Positions 8,460-15,777 of a stretch of 64,000 bases of DNA are shown here, one piece after another. Position 1 is the first letter of the stretch. The number at the start of each line of letters is the position of its first letter. The notes under the pieces were generated by a model. The model did not search any database and was not told the origin of the DNA. It saw only the letters and a list, made by a program, of their open reading frames with translations. The stretch comes from Sporomusaceae bacterium UBA7701. GTDB taxonomy: Bacteria > Bacillota > Negativicutes > Sporomusales > UBA7701. The DNA lies in contig DLGF01000021.1 of assembly GCA_002482545.1 (NCBI GenBank), positions 10,113 to 74,112 on the forward strand, read 5' to 3'. Both the position numbers and the translations under genes were made by a program.

Positions 8460-9375
8460 CAAACTCGCGCTCTGGCAGGCCGGCTATGTGGCGGCTTGCC
8501 TCAAGGAGCAGAACAGCGCGGTCGAAGTTGTCCTAAAACACATCATCACCACCGGAGATAAAATCCTCGATGTTCCATTGGCCAGGATCGGCGGCAAGGG
8601 TTTGTTCACCAAGGAGCTGGAGAAGGAACTGCTGAGCGGGGAGATTGACCTGGCGGTTCACAGCCTCAAGGATATGCCGACCGAACTGCCGCCAGGCCTG
8701 GCCATCGGCGCAATCACCCAGCGGCTTGAACCGGGAGACGCTTTGATCAGCCCCCGCTACCGTACGCTGGACAACCTGCCCCGCGGAGCCCGCATCGGCA
8801 CGTCGAGCCTCCGGCGCAAGGCTCAATTGCTGCATTACCGGCCGGATCTGATCGTCACGGATTTGCGGGGGAATCTGGACACTCGGCTGGCAAAATTAAT
8901 GGAGACCGAACTGGATGCCATCGTTCTGGCGGTGGCGGGCCTCCGGCGACTGAACTGGGACGACCGGATCACGGAGATTCTGCCCCATGACATATGCCTG
9001 CCGGCCGTGGGCCAGGGGGCCATGGCGGTTGAGACCCGGGAAAACGACCCCGTGGTCCTGCCTTGTCTGGAGCCGCTTCACCATAGGGAAACGGAGGAGG
9101 CGGTTGCGGCCGAACGGGCCTTTCTCAGCGAGCTGGAAGGCGGCTGTCAGGTTCCCATCGGCGTTTATGGCCGGATCGAGGCCGGAGTCCTGGTCTTGGA
9201 CGCAGCCATCCTGTCGGTGGACGGTCAGCAGCGCATCCGGGACCGGATCACCGGAACGCCGCGGGAAGCTGCCAAACTCGGGACTGCTCTGGCCCAGGCC
9301 ATGTATGAAGCCGGCGGCCGGGAGATTTTAGCCGGCATAACCGGGCTCGGCCGCACGGGGAGGAAAGAAGCATGA
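8425..9375 (+). CDS. hemC: Porphobilinogen deaminase (hydroxymethylbilane synthase)
   Basis: Polymerises four porphobilinogens to hydroxymethylbilane. Family signatures are visible: IGTRGSKLALWQA at the start, GKGLFTKELEKELL, AVHSLKDMPTELP (the catalytic Asp region), GTSSLRRKAQLL and DLRGNLDTRL. The dipyrromethane cofactor Cys is in LEGGCQVPIG near residue 240. It has 316 residues, typical length. The GTG at 8425 lies inside the hemA 3' end. It overlaps the following fusion gene by 4 bases (ATGA), indicating coupled translation. Confidence 0.96.
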   Translation: MAEKLVIGTRGSKLALWQAGYVAACLKEQNSAVEVVLKHIITTGDKILDVPLARIGGKGLFTKELEKELLSGEIDLAVHSLKDMPTELPPGLAIGAITQRLEPGDALISPRYRTLDNLPRGARIGTSSLRRKAQLLHYRPDLIVTDLRGNLDTRLAKLMETELDAIVLAVAGLRRLNWDDRITEILPHDICLPAVGQGAMAVETRENDPVVLPCLEPLHHRETEEAVAAERAFLSELEGGCQVPIGVYGRIEAGVLVLDAAILSVDGQQRIRDRITGTPREAAKLGTALAQAMYEAGGREILAGITGLGRTGRKEA

Positions 9376-10895
9376 GTCAGGGCAAGGTTTATTTGGTCGG
9401 GGCCGGACCCGGCGATTATAAATTAATCACCCTAAAAGGGCGGGACTGTATGGAAGAGGCCGATGTCATCGTCTACGACCGGCTGGCCGATGAACGCCTT
9501 TTGGGGCTTGCCCGGCCGGACGCCGAACTCGTCTATGTCGGGAAGGCTTCGAGCGAGCATACGCTGAGGCAGGAAGACATCAACCGCCTGTTGGTCGAAA
9601 AGGCCAAGGAAGGACGGATTGTCGTCCGGCTGAAAGGCGGCGATCCCTTTGTTTTCGGACGGGGCGGGGAAGAAGCCCTGGAACTGGCCGGTGAAGGCGT
9701 TCCCTTCGAAATTGTGCCCGGCGTTACCTCGGCAATCGCCGTTCCGGCCTATGCCGGGATACCGGTGACCCACCGGGGCCTGGCCACTTCTTTTGCGGTT
9801 GTGACCGGGCATGAAGAGCCCGGAAAGACCGCTTCCGGGATTTGCTGGGACAAGCTGGCCAGCGGGGTCGATACCCTTGTCTTCCTGATGGGGGTCGAAA
9901 ACCTGCCCGCCATCGCCGCACAGCTGATGAACCACGGTCGATCGCCCGATACTCCTGCGGCTGTTATTCGCTGGGGAACCAAGCCGGAGCAGGAAGTGCT
10001 CCTCACAACCCTGGCCCGGGCGGCCGGCGAGGTCGCCGGGCGGGGCTTGAAGCCGCCCGCGGTTTTTATCGTCGGCGAGGTAGTGGCCTTGCGGAAGCAA
10101 TTGGCCTGGTTTGATACCAAGCCGCTCTTCGGCAAGACCATTCTTGTGACGCGGGCCAGGGAGCAAGCCAGCGCGCTCAGCGATGCGCTGGAGGCCCTCG
10201 GGGCCAGGTGCTTGGAGGCTCCGGTCATCAAGATCGTGCCGCCGGAGAGCTTTGACGACCTGGACAGAGCCGTCGGCTGTTTGAAGAACTATGACTGGCT
10301 GATCTTCACCAGTGCCAACGGCGTGGATTACTTTTTCCGGCGGCTTCATGCCGCCGGCCTCGATTCCCGGGCGCTGGGCGGGCGGAAGGTCGCCGCCATC
10401 GGCGTTCCCACCGCCGCCCGGCTCCGCGGCTATGGCCTTATCGCCGACCTGGTGCCGGCGGAATTCCGGGCCGAGGGAGTCGTCGCCGCTCTTCAGGGTG
10501 AGCTGAAGCCGGGCATGAGGGTGCTCATTCCGCGGGCGGAGGTTGCCCGGGAGCTTTTGCCGGAAAAGCTTTCCGAGTTGGGGGCCGAAGTGTCGGTTGT
10601 AACCGCTTATCGCACCATAACCGCCGACACGGACGGGCCGAGCCTTGCGGCGAGACTGGCCGCGGGCGAGATCGACCTTGTCACTTTCACCAGTTCATCA
10701 ACCGTCACCAATCTGCTGGCGCTTTTAGGGCGGGACACGTCTTGGCAGGACAAGACCCGCGTGGCCTGTATCGGGCCGATCACCGCGGCCGCCTGCCTGG
10801 ACAACGGCATTGTCCCGGATGCCGTAGCGGAAGACTATACCATCCGGGGGCTGGTGTCCGCCATCTGTACTTTGTTTGAGGAGGGGTCAAAATGA
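9372..10895 (+). CDS. cobA-hemD: Fused uroporphyrinogen-III C-methyltransferase / uroporphyrinogen-III synthase
   Basis: A bifunctional protein of 507 residues. Residues 1-250 are the SAM-dependent methyltransferase making precorrin-2 (GKVYLVGAGPGDYKLITLKG, RLKGGDPFVFGRGGEEA, PGVTSAIAVPAYAGIPVTHRG). Residues from about 255 are the HemD domain (KTILVTRAREQASALSDALEALGA, WLIFTSANGVDYFF, PRAEVARELLPEKLSELGA). Together they convert hydroxymethylbilane to uroporphyrinogen III and on to precorrin-2, the branch point to siroheme and cobalamin. This fusion is common in Firmicutes and is placed as expected between hemC and hemB. It has 4-base overlaps with both neighbours. Confidence 0.95.
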   Translation: MSQGKVYLVGAGPGDYKLITLKGRDCMEEADVIVYDRLADERLLGLARPDAELVYVGKASSEHTLRQEDINRLLVEKAKEGRIVVRLKGGDPFVFGRGGEEALELAGEGVPFEIVPGVTSAIAVPAYAGIPVTHRGLATSFAVVTGHEEPGKTASGICWDKLASGVDTLVFLMGVENLPAIAAQLMNHGRSPDTPAAVIRWGTKPEQEVLLTTLARAAGEVAGRGLKPPAVFIVGEVVALRKQLAWFDTKPLFGKTILVTRAREQASALSDALEALGARCLEAPVIKIVPPESFDDLDRAVGCLKNYDWLIFTSANGVDYFFRRLHAAGLDSRALGGRKVAAIGVPTAARLRGYGLIADLVPAEFRAEGVVAALQGELKPGMRVLIPRAEVARELLPEKLSELGAEVSVVTAYRTITADTDGPSLAARLAAGEIDLVTFTSSSTVTNLLALLGRDTSWQDKTRVACIGPITAAACLDNGIVPDAVAEDYTIRGLVSAICTLFEEGSK

Positions 10896-11866
10896 CATAT
10901 CCAACCATTCGCCCACGCCGGCTCAGAGCGTCGGAGGGGCTTCGCTCCCTGGTGCGGGAAACCCGGCTGAATCCCGCCGACCTGATCTATCCGTTGTTTG
11001 TTGTTCCGGGCAACCGGATCAAAGAAGAAGTGCCGTCGCTGCCCGGCTGTTACCACTATTCGCCGGATATGGCCGTGGCGGCTGCGGCAGAGGTCTATGA
11101 AGCGGGCATTCCAGCCATCCTTGTTTTTGGCGTTCCCGAATACAAAGATGAAAGAGGTTCGGGGGCCTGGGATCAGGAAAGTCCGGTGCAAAAAGCGATT
11201 ACGCGGATAAAGGCCGCCGTTCCCGAACTGATCATCGTCAGCGATGTTTGCCTGTGCCAGTACACCAGCCATGGGCATTGCGGCTTGATCGGCAACGGGT
11301 GTGTGGACAACGACCCCACTCTCGAACTTCTGGCTAAGACCGCCCTCAGCCACGTCGCCGCCGGGGCCGACATCATCGCCCCATCGGACATGATGGACGG
11401 GCGTGTTCAGGCTATTCGCGAGGCCCTGGACGCGGCAGGCCACACTCAGGTCAGCATCATGGCCTATGCCGCCAAATACGCCTCGGCTTATTACGGCCCT
11501 TTTCGGGACGCCGTCAACTCGGCGCCGCAGTTCGGCGACCGGCGGACCTATCAGATGGATCCGGCCAATGCCCGTGAAGCTCTGAAGGAAGTGGCCCTGG
11601 ATATTGAGGAAGGGGCGGATATCGTTATTGTAAAGCCGGCGCTGGCCTATCTCGATATTGTCCGCCAGGTCAGGGACACCGTTACGGTGCCGGTGGCGAC
11701 CTATAATGTAAGCGGAGAATACGCGATGGTCAAAGCCGCTGCCGCCAAGGGCTGGATCGACGAGCGGCGGATTGTGCTGGAAACGCTTACCGGAATGAAA
11801 CGCGCCGGGGCGGACATGATCATAACCTATCATGCTCTAGATGCCGTACGGTGGCTCCGCGGCTAA
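10892..11866 (+). CDS. hemB: Delta-aminolevulinic acid dehydratase (porphobilinogen synthase)
   Basis: Condenses two 5-aminolevulinates to porphobilinogen. The family start RPRRLRASEGLRSLVRET, the Zn-type metal site with several Cys (DVCLCQYTSHGHCG), the first active-site Lys region (AAKYASAYYGPFRDA) and the catalytic Schiff-base Lys block (ADIVIVKPALAYLDI) are all present. At 324 residues it is full length. It is last in the operon and is followed by a hairpin terminator. Together the five genes make precorrin-2/siroheme, with porphobilinogen supply built in. Genes for the later heme steps are absent from the window. Confidence 0.96.
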   Translation: MTYPTIRPRRLRASEGLRSLVRETRLNPADLIYPLFVVPGNRIKEEVPSLPGCYHYSPDMAVAAAAEVYEAGIPAILVFGVPEYKDERGSGAWDQESPVQKAITRIKAAVPELIIVSDVCLCQYTSHGHCGLIGNGCVDNDPTLELLAKTALSHVAAGADIIAPSDMMDGRVQAIREALDAAGHTQVSIMAYAAKYASAYYGPFRDAVNSAPQFGDRRTYQMDPANAREALKEVALDIEEGADIVIVKPALAYLDIVRQVRDTVTVPVATYNVSGEYAMVKAAAAKGWIDERRIVLETLTGMKRAGADMIITYHALDAVRWLRG

Positions 11867-11927
11867 AGCCCCGCTGCGTCCCGGCCAATGGAGATAAAAG
11901 AGGCGCCAGACCTGCGCGGTTGATCCG

Positions 11928-11974
11928 ACAGGAAGCTGTCAGCACCGGAAAAGATGCTGGCAGTTCTGTTTTTC
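11928..11974 (+). terminator. Terminator of the tetrapyrrole operon
   Basis: An imperfect long hairpin in which ACAG..GCTGTCAGCA pairs with TGCTGGCAGTTCTGT, followed by TTTT at 11970-11973. Confidence 0.75.
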
Positions 11975-12041
11975 AGGATGAACTTGTTGCAAAATATTTA
12001 TTTCACAAACCTTTGGAGTAAAATTATTCTATAACGGACTA

Positions 12042-12050
12042 TGTTATAAT
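12042..12050 (+). promoter_or_regulatory. Extended -10 promoter element before the CheY-CheX gene
   Basis: TGT-TATAAT (12042-12050) is an extended -10 box about 40 bases before the ATG. No good -35 is present, as expected for extended -10 promoters. Confidence 0.4.
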
Positions 12051-12088
12051 GAATAAATAAAATGAAATTCATTCTTGCAGGAGGCGCT

Positions 12089-12964
12089 ATGGCAGAAGAA
12101 AAAACAAAGATCCGCGTGCTGGTTGTCGACGATTCTCCTTTCAGCCGGGCCATCTTGATCAACGCCCTGCCGGAGGAGGAATTCGAAGTCGTCGGTGAAG
12201 CCGAGGATTTATCCTCCGTGCTGGCCCAGTATTCTCAGCACCGGCCGGATGTAGTCACTATGGATGTCGCCATGCCGGACATCGACGGGATTGGCTGCAC
12301 CGCCAGGCTGCGGAAGGAGCACCCGGAAGCCAAGGTGGTCATTGTATCCAGCATGTGGGATGAAGCCATGGCCCAGGAAGCAAAGGCGCAAGGCGCCTGC
12401 GGCTATCTTCAGAAACCTGTGCAGGCGGACGAGCTTGTCGCCGCCCTGCGGGAAGCCATCGGCCTGCACCGGCTGCCGGAGGAGCTGGATTCCCTATATC
12501 CGGGGGTTTTCGCCGGAGCGCTGGTGGACAACCTGAACCGGTGCGGGATTTCTTTCAGTCAGGAAGATTTAATCCAGGAGGCCAAACCCGGGGACACCTC
12601 GCTGGGGATCACCATCCTGGTCGGCATCACCGGCGAGGTGAGCGGACGGATGGCGATGGACCTGTCTTATGCGACTGCCTCCGAGCTTGCGCGCAGTCTT
12701 CTCAAACGGGAACCCAAGCGCCCTGAAGAGGTTCATCAGGTCATGGCCGAATTTGCGAATATTGTGGCCGGCCATGCTACCTCCCGCCTGAATAAGCAGT
12801 TCAAGGGCCTGGCTCTCCGGGTTTCCCCGCCCGGCATCATTACCGGCGAGGGCTACCGGGTAATCAGCCCCCATATCCATTCGGCGACTTTGTCCGCCGC
12901 TATCTTCGATGGAAAGGTCGTGCTGTCGGTCGGCTTTAAGAAGGAGGAAGTTGCATGGACGTAA
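12089..12964 (+). CDS. Response regulator with fused CheX-type phosphatase domain
   Basis: A 291-residue cytoplasmic two-domain protein. Residues about 8-125 are a CheY receiver: acidic DDS near the start, phospho-acceptor Asp in PDVVTMDVAMPDIDG, Thr/Ser region VIVSSMWDEA and Lys in GYLQKPVQ. Residues about 150-290 are a CheX/CheC-like domain (LGITILVGITGEVSGRMAMDL and EFANIVAGHATSRLN, which keeps the E..N pattern of the phosphatase helix). Fusing a receiver to its own CheY-P phosphatase is unusual and suggests self-limiting signalling. ATG 12089 follows GCAGGAGG. It overlaps the stand-alone cheX by 10 bases. No CheA or receptor is present here. Confidence 0.82.
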   Translation: MAEEKTKIRVLVVDDSPFSRAILINALPEEEFEVVGEAEDLSSVLAQYSQHRPDVVTMDVAMPDIDGIGCTARLRKEHPEAKVVIVSSMWDEAMAQEAKAQGACGYLQKPVQADELVAALREAIGLHRLPEELDSLYPGVFAGALVDNLNRCGISFSQEDLIQEAKPGDTSLGITILVGITGEVSGRMAMDLSYATASELARSLLKREPKRPEEVHQVMAEFANIVAGHATSRLNKQFKGLALRVSPPGIITGEGYRVISPHIHSATLSAAIFDGKVVLSVGFKKEEVAWT

Positions 12965-13419
12965 ATAAAGTCGCGCCATTTCTTGATGCAGTAGGAGTCG
13001 TAATGCCGCAACTGGGCTTCCAGAATATTGAGCGGGGCCGGCTGGCCATCTCGTCTGATCCGAAGATTTCCAGCCAGGGGGTCATGGTGATTGTCGGTCT
13101 GACCGACCAGATCAGGGGCAATGTAGTGTATAACATGTCGGTCGATTCCGCCAAGAAGATTGCCAGCACCATGATGATGGGAATGCCTGTCGAGACCTTC
13201 GACGCCATGGCCGAGTCCGCTATTTCCGAACTGGGAAACATGCTGGCCGCTAACGCCGTCACCCTGTTTGAGGCCCGGGGCACAAAGACGAATATTTCTC
13301 CGCCGACCTTGGTTGTAGGGGATTCTTCGGTATCCAAAATCGGCAATGTCAATAATCTCGTTGTAGAATTGAAGATCGACGGAATCCCCATCGAAATTGA
13401 CGTGGCGCTGGACAAATAG
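12955..13419 (+). CDS. cheX: CheX family chemotaxis phosphatase
   Basis: A 154-residue protein of the CheC/CheX/FliY class that dephosphorylates CheY-P. The single active helix is visible as AESAISELGNMLAANA (Glu and Asn spaced ExxN, the catalytic pair in CheX), preceded by the VIVGLTDQIRGNVVYNMS strand region. It overlaps the CheY-CheX fusion gene by 10 bases, so the two are translationally coupled and probably act on the same phospho-receiver. A strong terminator follows. With no flagellar genes nearby, the pathway could be chemotaxis or another CheY-like output. Confidence 0.85.
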   Translation: MDVNKVAPFLDAVGVVMPQLGFQNIERGRLAISSDPKISSQGVMVIVGLTDQIRGNVVYNMSVDSAKKIASTMMMGMPVETFDAMAESAISELGNMLAANAVTLFEARGTKTNISPPTLVVGDSSVSKIGNVNNLVVELKIDGIPIEIDVALDK

Positions 13420-13467
13420 AGATAAAACACCGGGCTTGGTCCCGTACATACGGTTCATATACCTGCA

Positions 13468-13514
13468 AAACCCGGGCAAATGACGCCGCTCATGCCCGGG
13501 TTTGTTATTTTTTT
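13468..13514 (+). terminator. Rho-independent terminator after cheX
   Basis: AACCCGGGCA and TGCCCGGGTT form a stem around a 15-base loop and run into TTGTTATTTTTTT. Confidence 0.9.
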
Positions 13515-13640
13515 CGTGTCTTATCACAATATTTGGTAGGATTTTTTTGAATCCATGCTAAATATATACAATTAGGCTTAACAACCGGAAAAAGACACAC
13601 GATACATAGATAAGATCCTCAGGGACTAACAGGACGGGCG

Positions 13641-14708
13641 GTGGCAATGGGCATGTATGACGGCAAAGCTGCCGGGGGAGCGGGCGGTTCGGAATACATC
13701 CAAATCTTATCAAGGTGGGCAAGCATCGGGTTCGCCCTGTTTATCGGCTTCGCCGCCTGGCTGCTAACCGCGGCGGCCTGGCAGTGGACGGTCGGCCTGA
13801 TCCTTGGCTATATCGGCTATAATCTGTGGCTATGCCGGCGTTATACCTTGCCCGGCGCGGGAGAACTGCTGGTCAGTCTTCTCCTGTGCGCCGGTCTTAC
13901 TTATGTACAGGCGGAATTCAGCAATATCCTGTACCATCTTCTGCTTATGCGCACTGCCCTGCGGGTAGGCAGACGAAGGATCGGAAGGGTAACCGCCATG
14001 GTAATGGCGGCCTTCCTGGCGGCAACCCTCGCCGCGACCGGGATTTCCGTCGGTCCGGCCGAGGCGGCCCGGATCGCTTTTAATTTGCTGGGCTTCAGCC
14101 TGGTCGCGTATGCCGCCGCCCGGCTGGATCTGTTCCTGGCCAAACAGGCGAGCGATGACCAGCAAATGCTGGAACTCATTAAGCAGAACGATCGCAACTA
14201 CCACATGGCCCTCACCGACGCCCTTACCGGCCTGTACAACCACCGGGCGTACAAGGAGCGGATCGACAGCCTGCCCCAGTATGTCCTGCTGATGGTCGAC
14301 ATCGATCACTTCAAAAAGCTGAATGATGCGCATGGCCATCTGGTGGGCGACAAAGTCCTGGTGACCATCGGCAATATCATTAAACTCAGCGTTCGGAGCG
14401 GCGATCTTGCCTTTCGCTATGGCGGCGAGGAGTTTGTCGTCGTCCTGCCCGGCACAACCCCCCAGATGGGGATGAAGATAGCGGAGCGGCTTAGGCAAAA
14501 GGTGGCGGAATGGGAGTTTGAAAGCGGCGCCGGTCGCATTCCCGTGACGGTCAGCATCGGCATGGCGGTTCGCCGGCCCGGCATGAGCAGCCAGGCGATC
14601 TTCGAGCAAGCCGACCGGGCCTTGTACCGCGCCAAGCAGCTGGGCCGCAACAATGTCCAGCCCTATAGCAAAGTCGGCCCCGAAGTCGCGGTGAAATTTG
14701 GCGTATAG
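13641..14708 (+). CDS. Membrane diguanylate cyclase (GGDEF)
   Basis: Makes cyclic di-GMP from two GTP. Residues about 25-165 hold roughly five or six hydrophobic segments forming a membrane sensor. A short linker leads to the GGDEF domain at about 185-345. The active site is RYGGEEF (261-265, the GGEEF variant). An upstream RSGD at 252-255, five residues before it, is a good product-inhibition I-site. Start codons GTG 13641, ATG 13647 and ATG 13653 are all possible, since the ribosome site is weak. The gene ends 12 bases before the Crp/Fnr regulator and is probably cotranscribed with it. The signal sensed is unknown. Confidence 0.88.
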   Translation: MAMGMYDGKAAGGAGGSEYIQILSRWASIGFALFIGFAAWLLTAAAWQWTVGLILGYIGYNLWLCRRYTLPGAGELLVSLLLCAGLTYVQAEFSNILYHLLLMRTALRVGRRRIGRVTAMVMAAFLAATLAATGISVGPAEAARIAFNLLGFSLVAYAAARLDLFLAKQASDDQQMLELIKQNDRNYHMALTDALTGLYNHRAYKERIDSLPQYVLLMVDIDHFKKLNDAHGHLVGDKVLVTIGNIIKLSVRSGDLAFRYGGEEFVVVLPGTTPQMGMKIAERLRQKVAEWEFESGAGRIPVTVSIGMAVRRPGMSSQAIFEQADRALYRAKQLGRNNVQPYSKVGPEVAVKFGV

Positions 14709-14720
14709 AAGGAGCCCGGG

Positions 14721-15410
14721 ATGACTTCGACCATGCAGTACCTCAAGCAGATACCGGTATTCGCCGAACTGCCGGACAGCCAGCTGGCCCAGATTGGCGC
14801 CAACACGCTGGAACGGCTTTATCGCCGGGGAGCGGTTATTTTTATGGAAGGGGAACCTGGGGAAGGATTCCACTATGTCCTCAGCGGAAAAGTCAAGATT
14901 GTCAAGGCCACTGACGACGGGCGCGAGCATATTATAAAAATTCTTGGCCCCGGCGATATCTTCGCCGAAGTCCTGCTCTTCAACAATCAGCCCTATCCGG
15001 CCACGGCCATTGCCGTGGAAGAATCCCGCGTCGGGATTATAAAAAACAGCGATCTGGAACGGCTTGTCCTCAGCAATAACCGGTTGGCTCTCCAGCTTAT
15101 CAAGGCTCTGAGCCAGCGGCTGTTGTACGCCCAGCAAAAAATCAAGAACCTGGCGCTGAACGATGTGCTGGCGAGAACCGCCGAAACCCTGCTGCGCCTG
15201 GGGAAGGAACATGGCCGCCCGGGGCCGGACGGGTCAATCGGCATTACCCTGGAGCTTTCCCGGCAGGACTTGGCCAGCCTGGTCGGGACGACCCGCGAGA
15301 CGGTGACCCGGACGTTGAGTAGTCTGAAGAAAGACAGGATCATCGATTTCGACGGTCAGGAAATGGTCATTCTACAGCCGCGGAAACTGCAAAGCTATAT
15401 ACAAGCATAA
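14721..15410 (+). CDS. Crp/Fnr family transcriptional regulator
   Basis: A 229-residue regulator with an N-terminal cyclic-nucleotide-binding-type beta-barrel (VIFMEGEPGEGFHYVLSGKVKIVK) and a C-terminal winged helix (ISLELSRQDLASLVGTTRETVTRTLSSL, recognition helix RETVTR). The barrel has no Cys cluster of the Fnr type. The effector pocket is not a canonical cAMP pocket, so the ligand is unknown. The recognition helix resembles those reading TGTGA half-sites. Such a site, TGTGA-N6-TCACA, exists in this window at 53453, upstream of the FeFe-hydrogenase operon. It lies 12 bases after a diguanylate cyclase gene, so the two probably form one signalling unit. Confidence 0.9.
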   Translation: MTSTMQYLKQIPVFAELPDSQLAQIGANTLERLYRRGAVIFMEGEPGEGFHYVLSGKVKIVKATDDGREHIIKILGPGDIFAEVLLFNNQPYPATAIAVEESRVGIIKNSDLERLVLSNNRLALQLIKALSQRLLYAQQKIKNLALNDVLARTAETLLRLGKEHGRPGPDGSIGITLELSRQDLASLVGTTRETVTRTLSSLKKDRIIDFDGQEMVILQPRKLQSYIQA

Positions 15411-15445
15411 AGAAGGGGACGCCGGACGGCGTTCCCCTTCTTTAT
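15409..15445 (+). terminator. Rho-independent terminator after the Crp/Fnr gene
   Basis: AAAGAAGGGGACGCC pairs with GGCGTTCCCCTTCTTT, with loop GGAC, overlapping the stop codon. The U-rich side is built into the stem. Confidence 0.8.
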
Positions 15446-15474
15446 GTTGGCGATAAAGGTCCATCTGCGTCGCA

Positions 15475-15610
15475 CCCGCAAGAGGTAGGCCGCAGTTCTA
15501 AGCGCATGCGCGCTAAGAACTTGCGCACTTGGCTCTAAGAGCGCTTGCTTTGCGTACGACCGAAGCACGCAGCTTCTTGCCTAAACACGGAAAATGTTTA
15601 TGAACGCTCC
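15475..15610 (+). repeat. Dispersed intergenic repeat, copy 2
   Basis: Aligns over about 130 bases with the minus strand of 1551-1680. The end (CGGAAAATGTTTAT, 15588-15601) also faces an inverted partner ATAAACATCTTCCGG at 15635-15649, so the region can fold into a long hairpin. The shared sequence is not coding. Confidence 0.75.
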
Positions 15611-15737
15611 GACGCTATCGCTTCCCGCAGCTTAATAAACATCTTCCGGCCAGAACGCTCTTCCGGTGCGGCCCGCCCGCTGTTCGTGAATCTATTTGCC
15701 GGCAGGCAACGGACGCTGGAAGGACTCATGAAATCAA

Positions 15738-15777
15738 AACGTGCATCTGGAGCCTTCTTGCCAGCCTGGGTTAGCGA
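15738..15777. repeat. Short direct repeat shared with 25033-25073
   Basis: AACGTGCATCTGG.GCCTT..T.GCCAGCCTGGGTT..GCGA occurs here, overlapping the stop codon of the FtsA-like gene, and again at 25033-25073 after a membrane-protein gene. The two copies match at most of about 40 positions. Confidence 0.6.
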
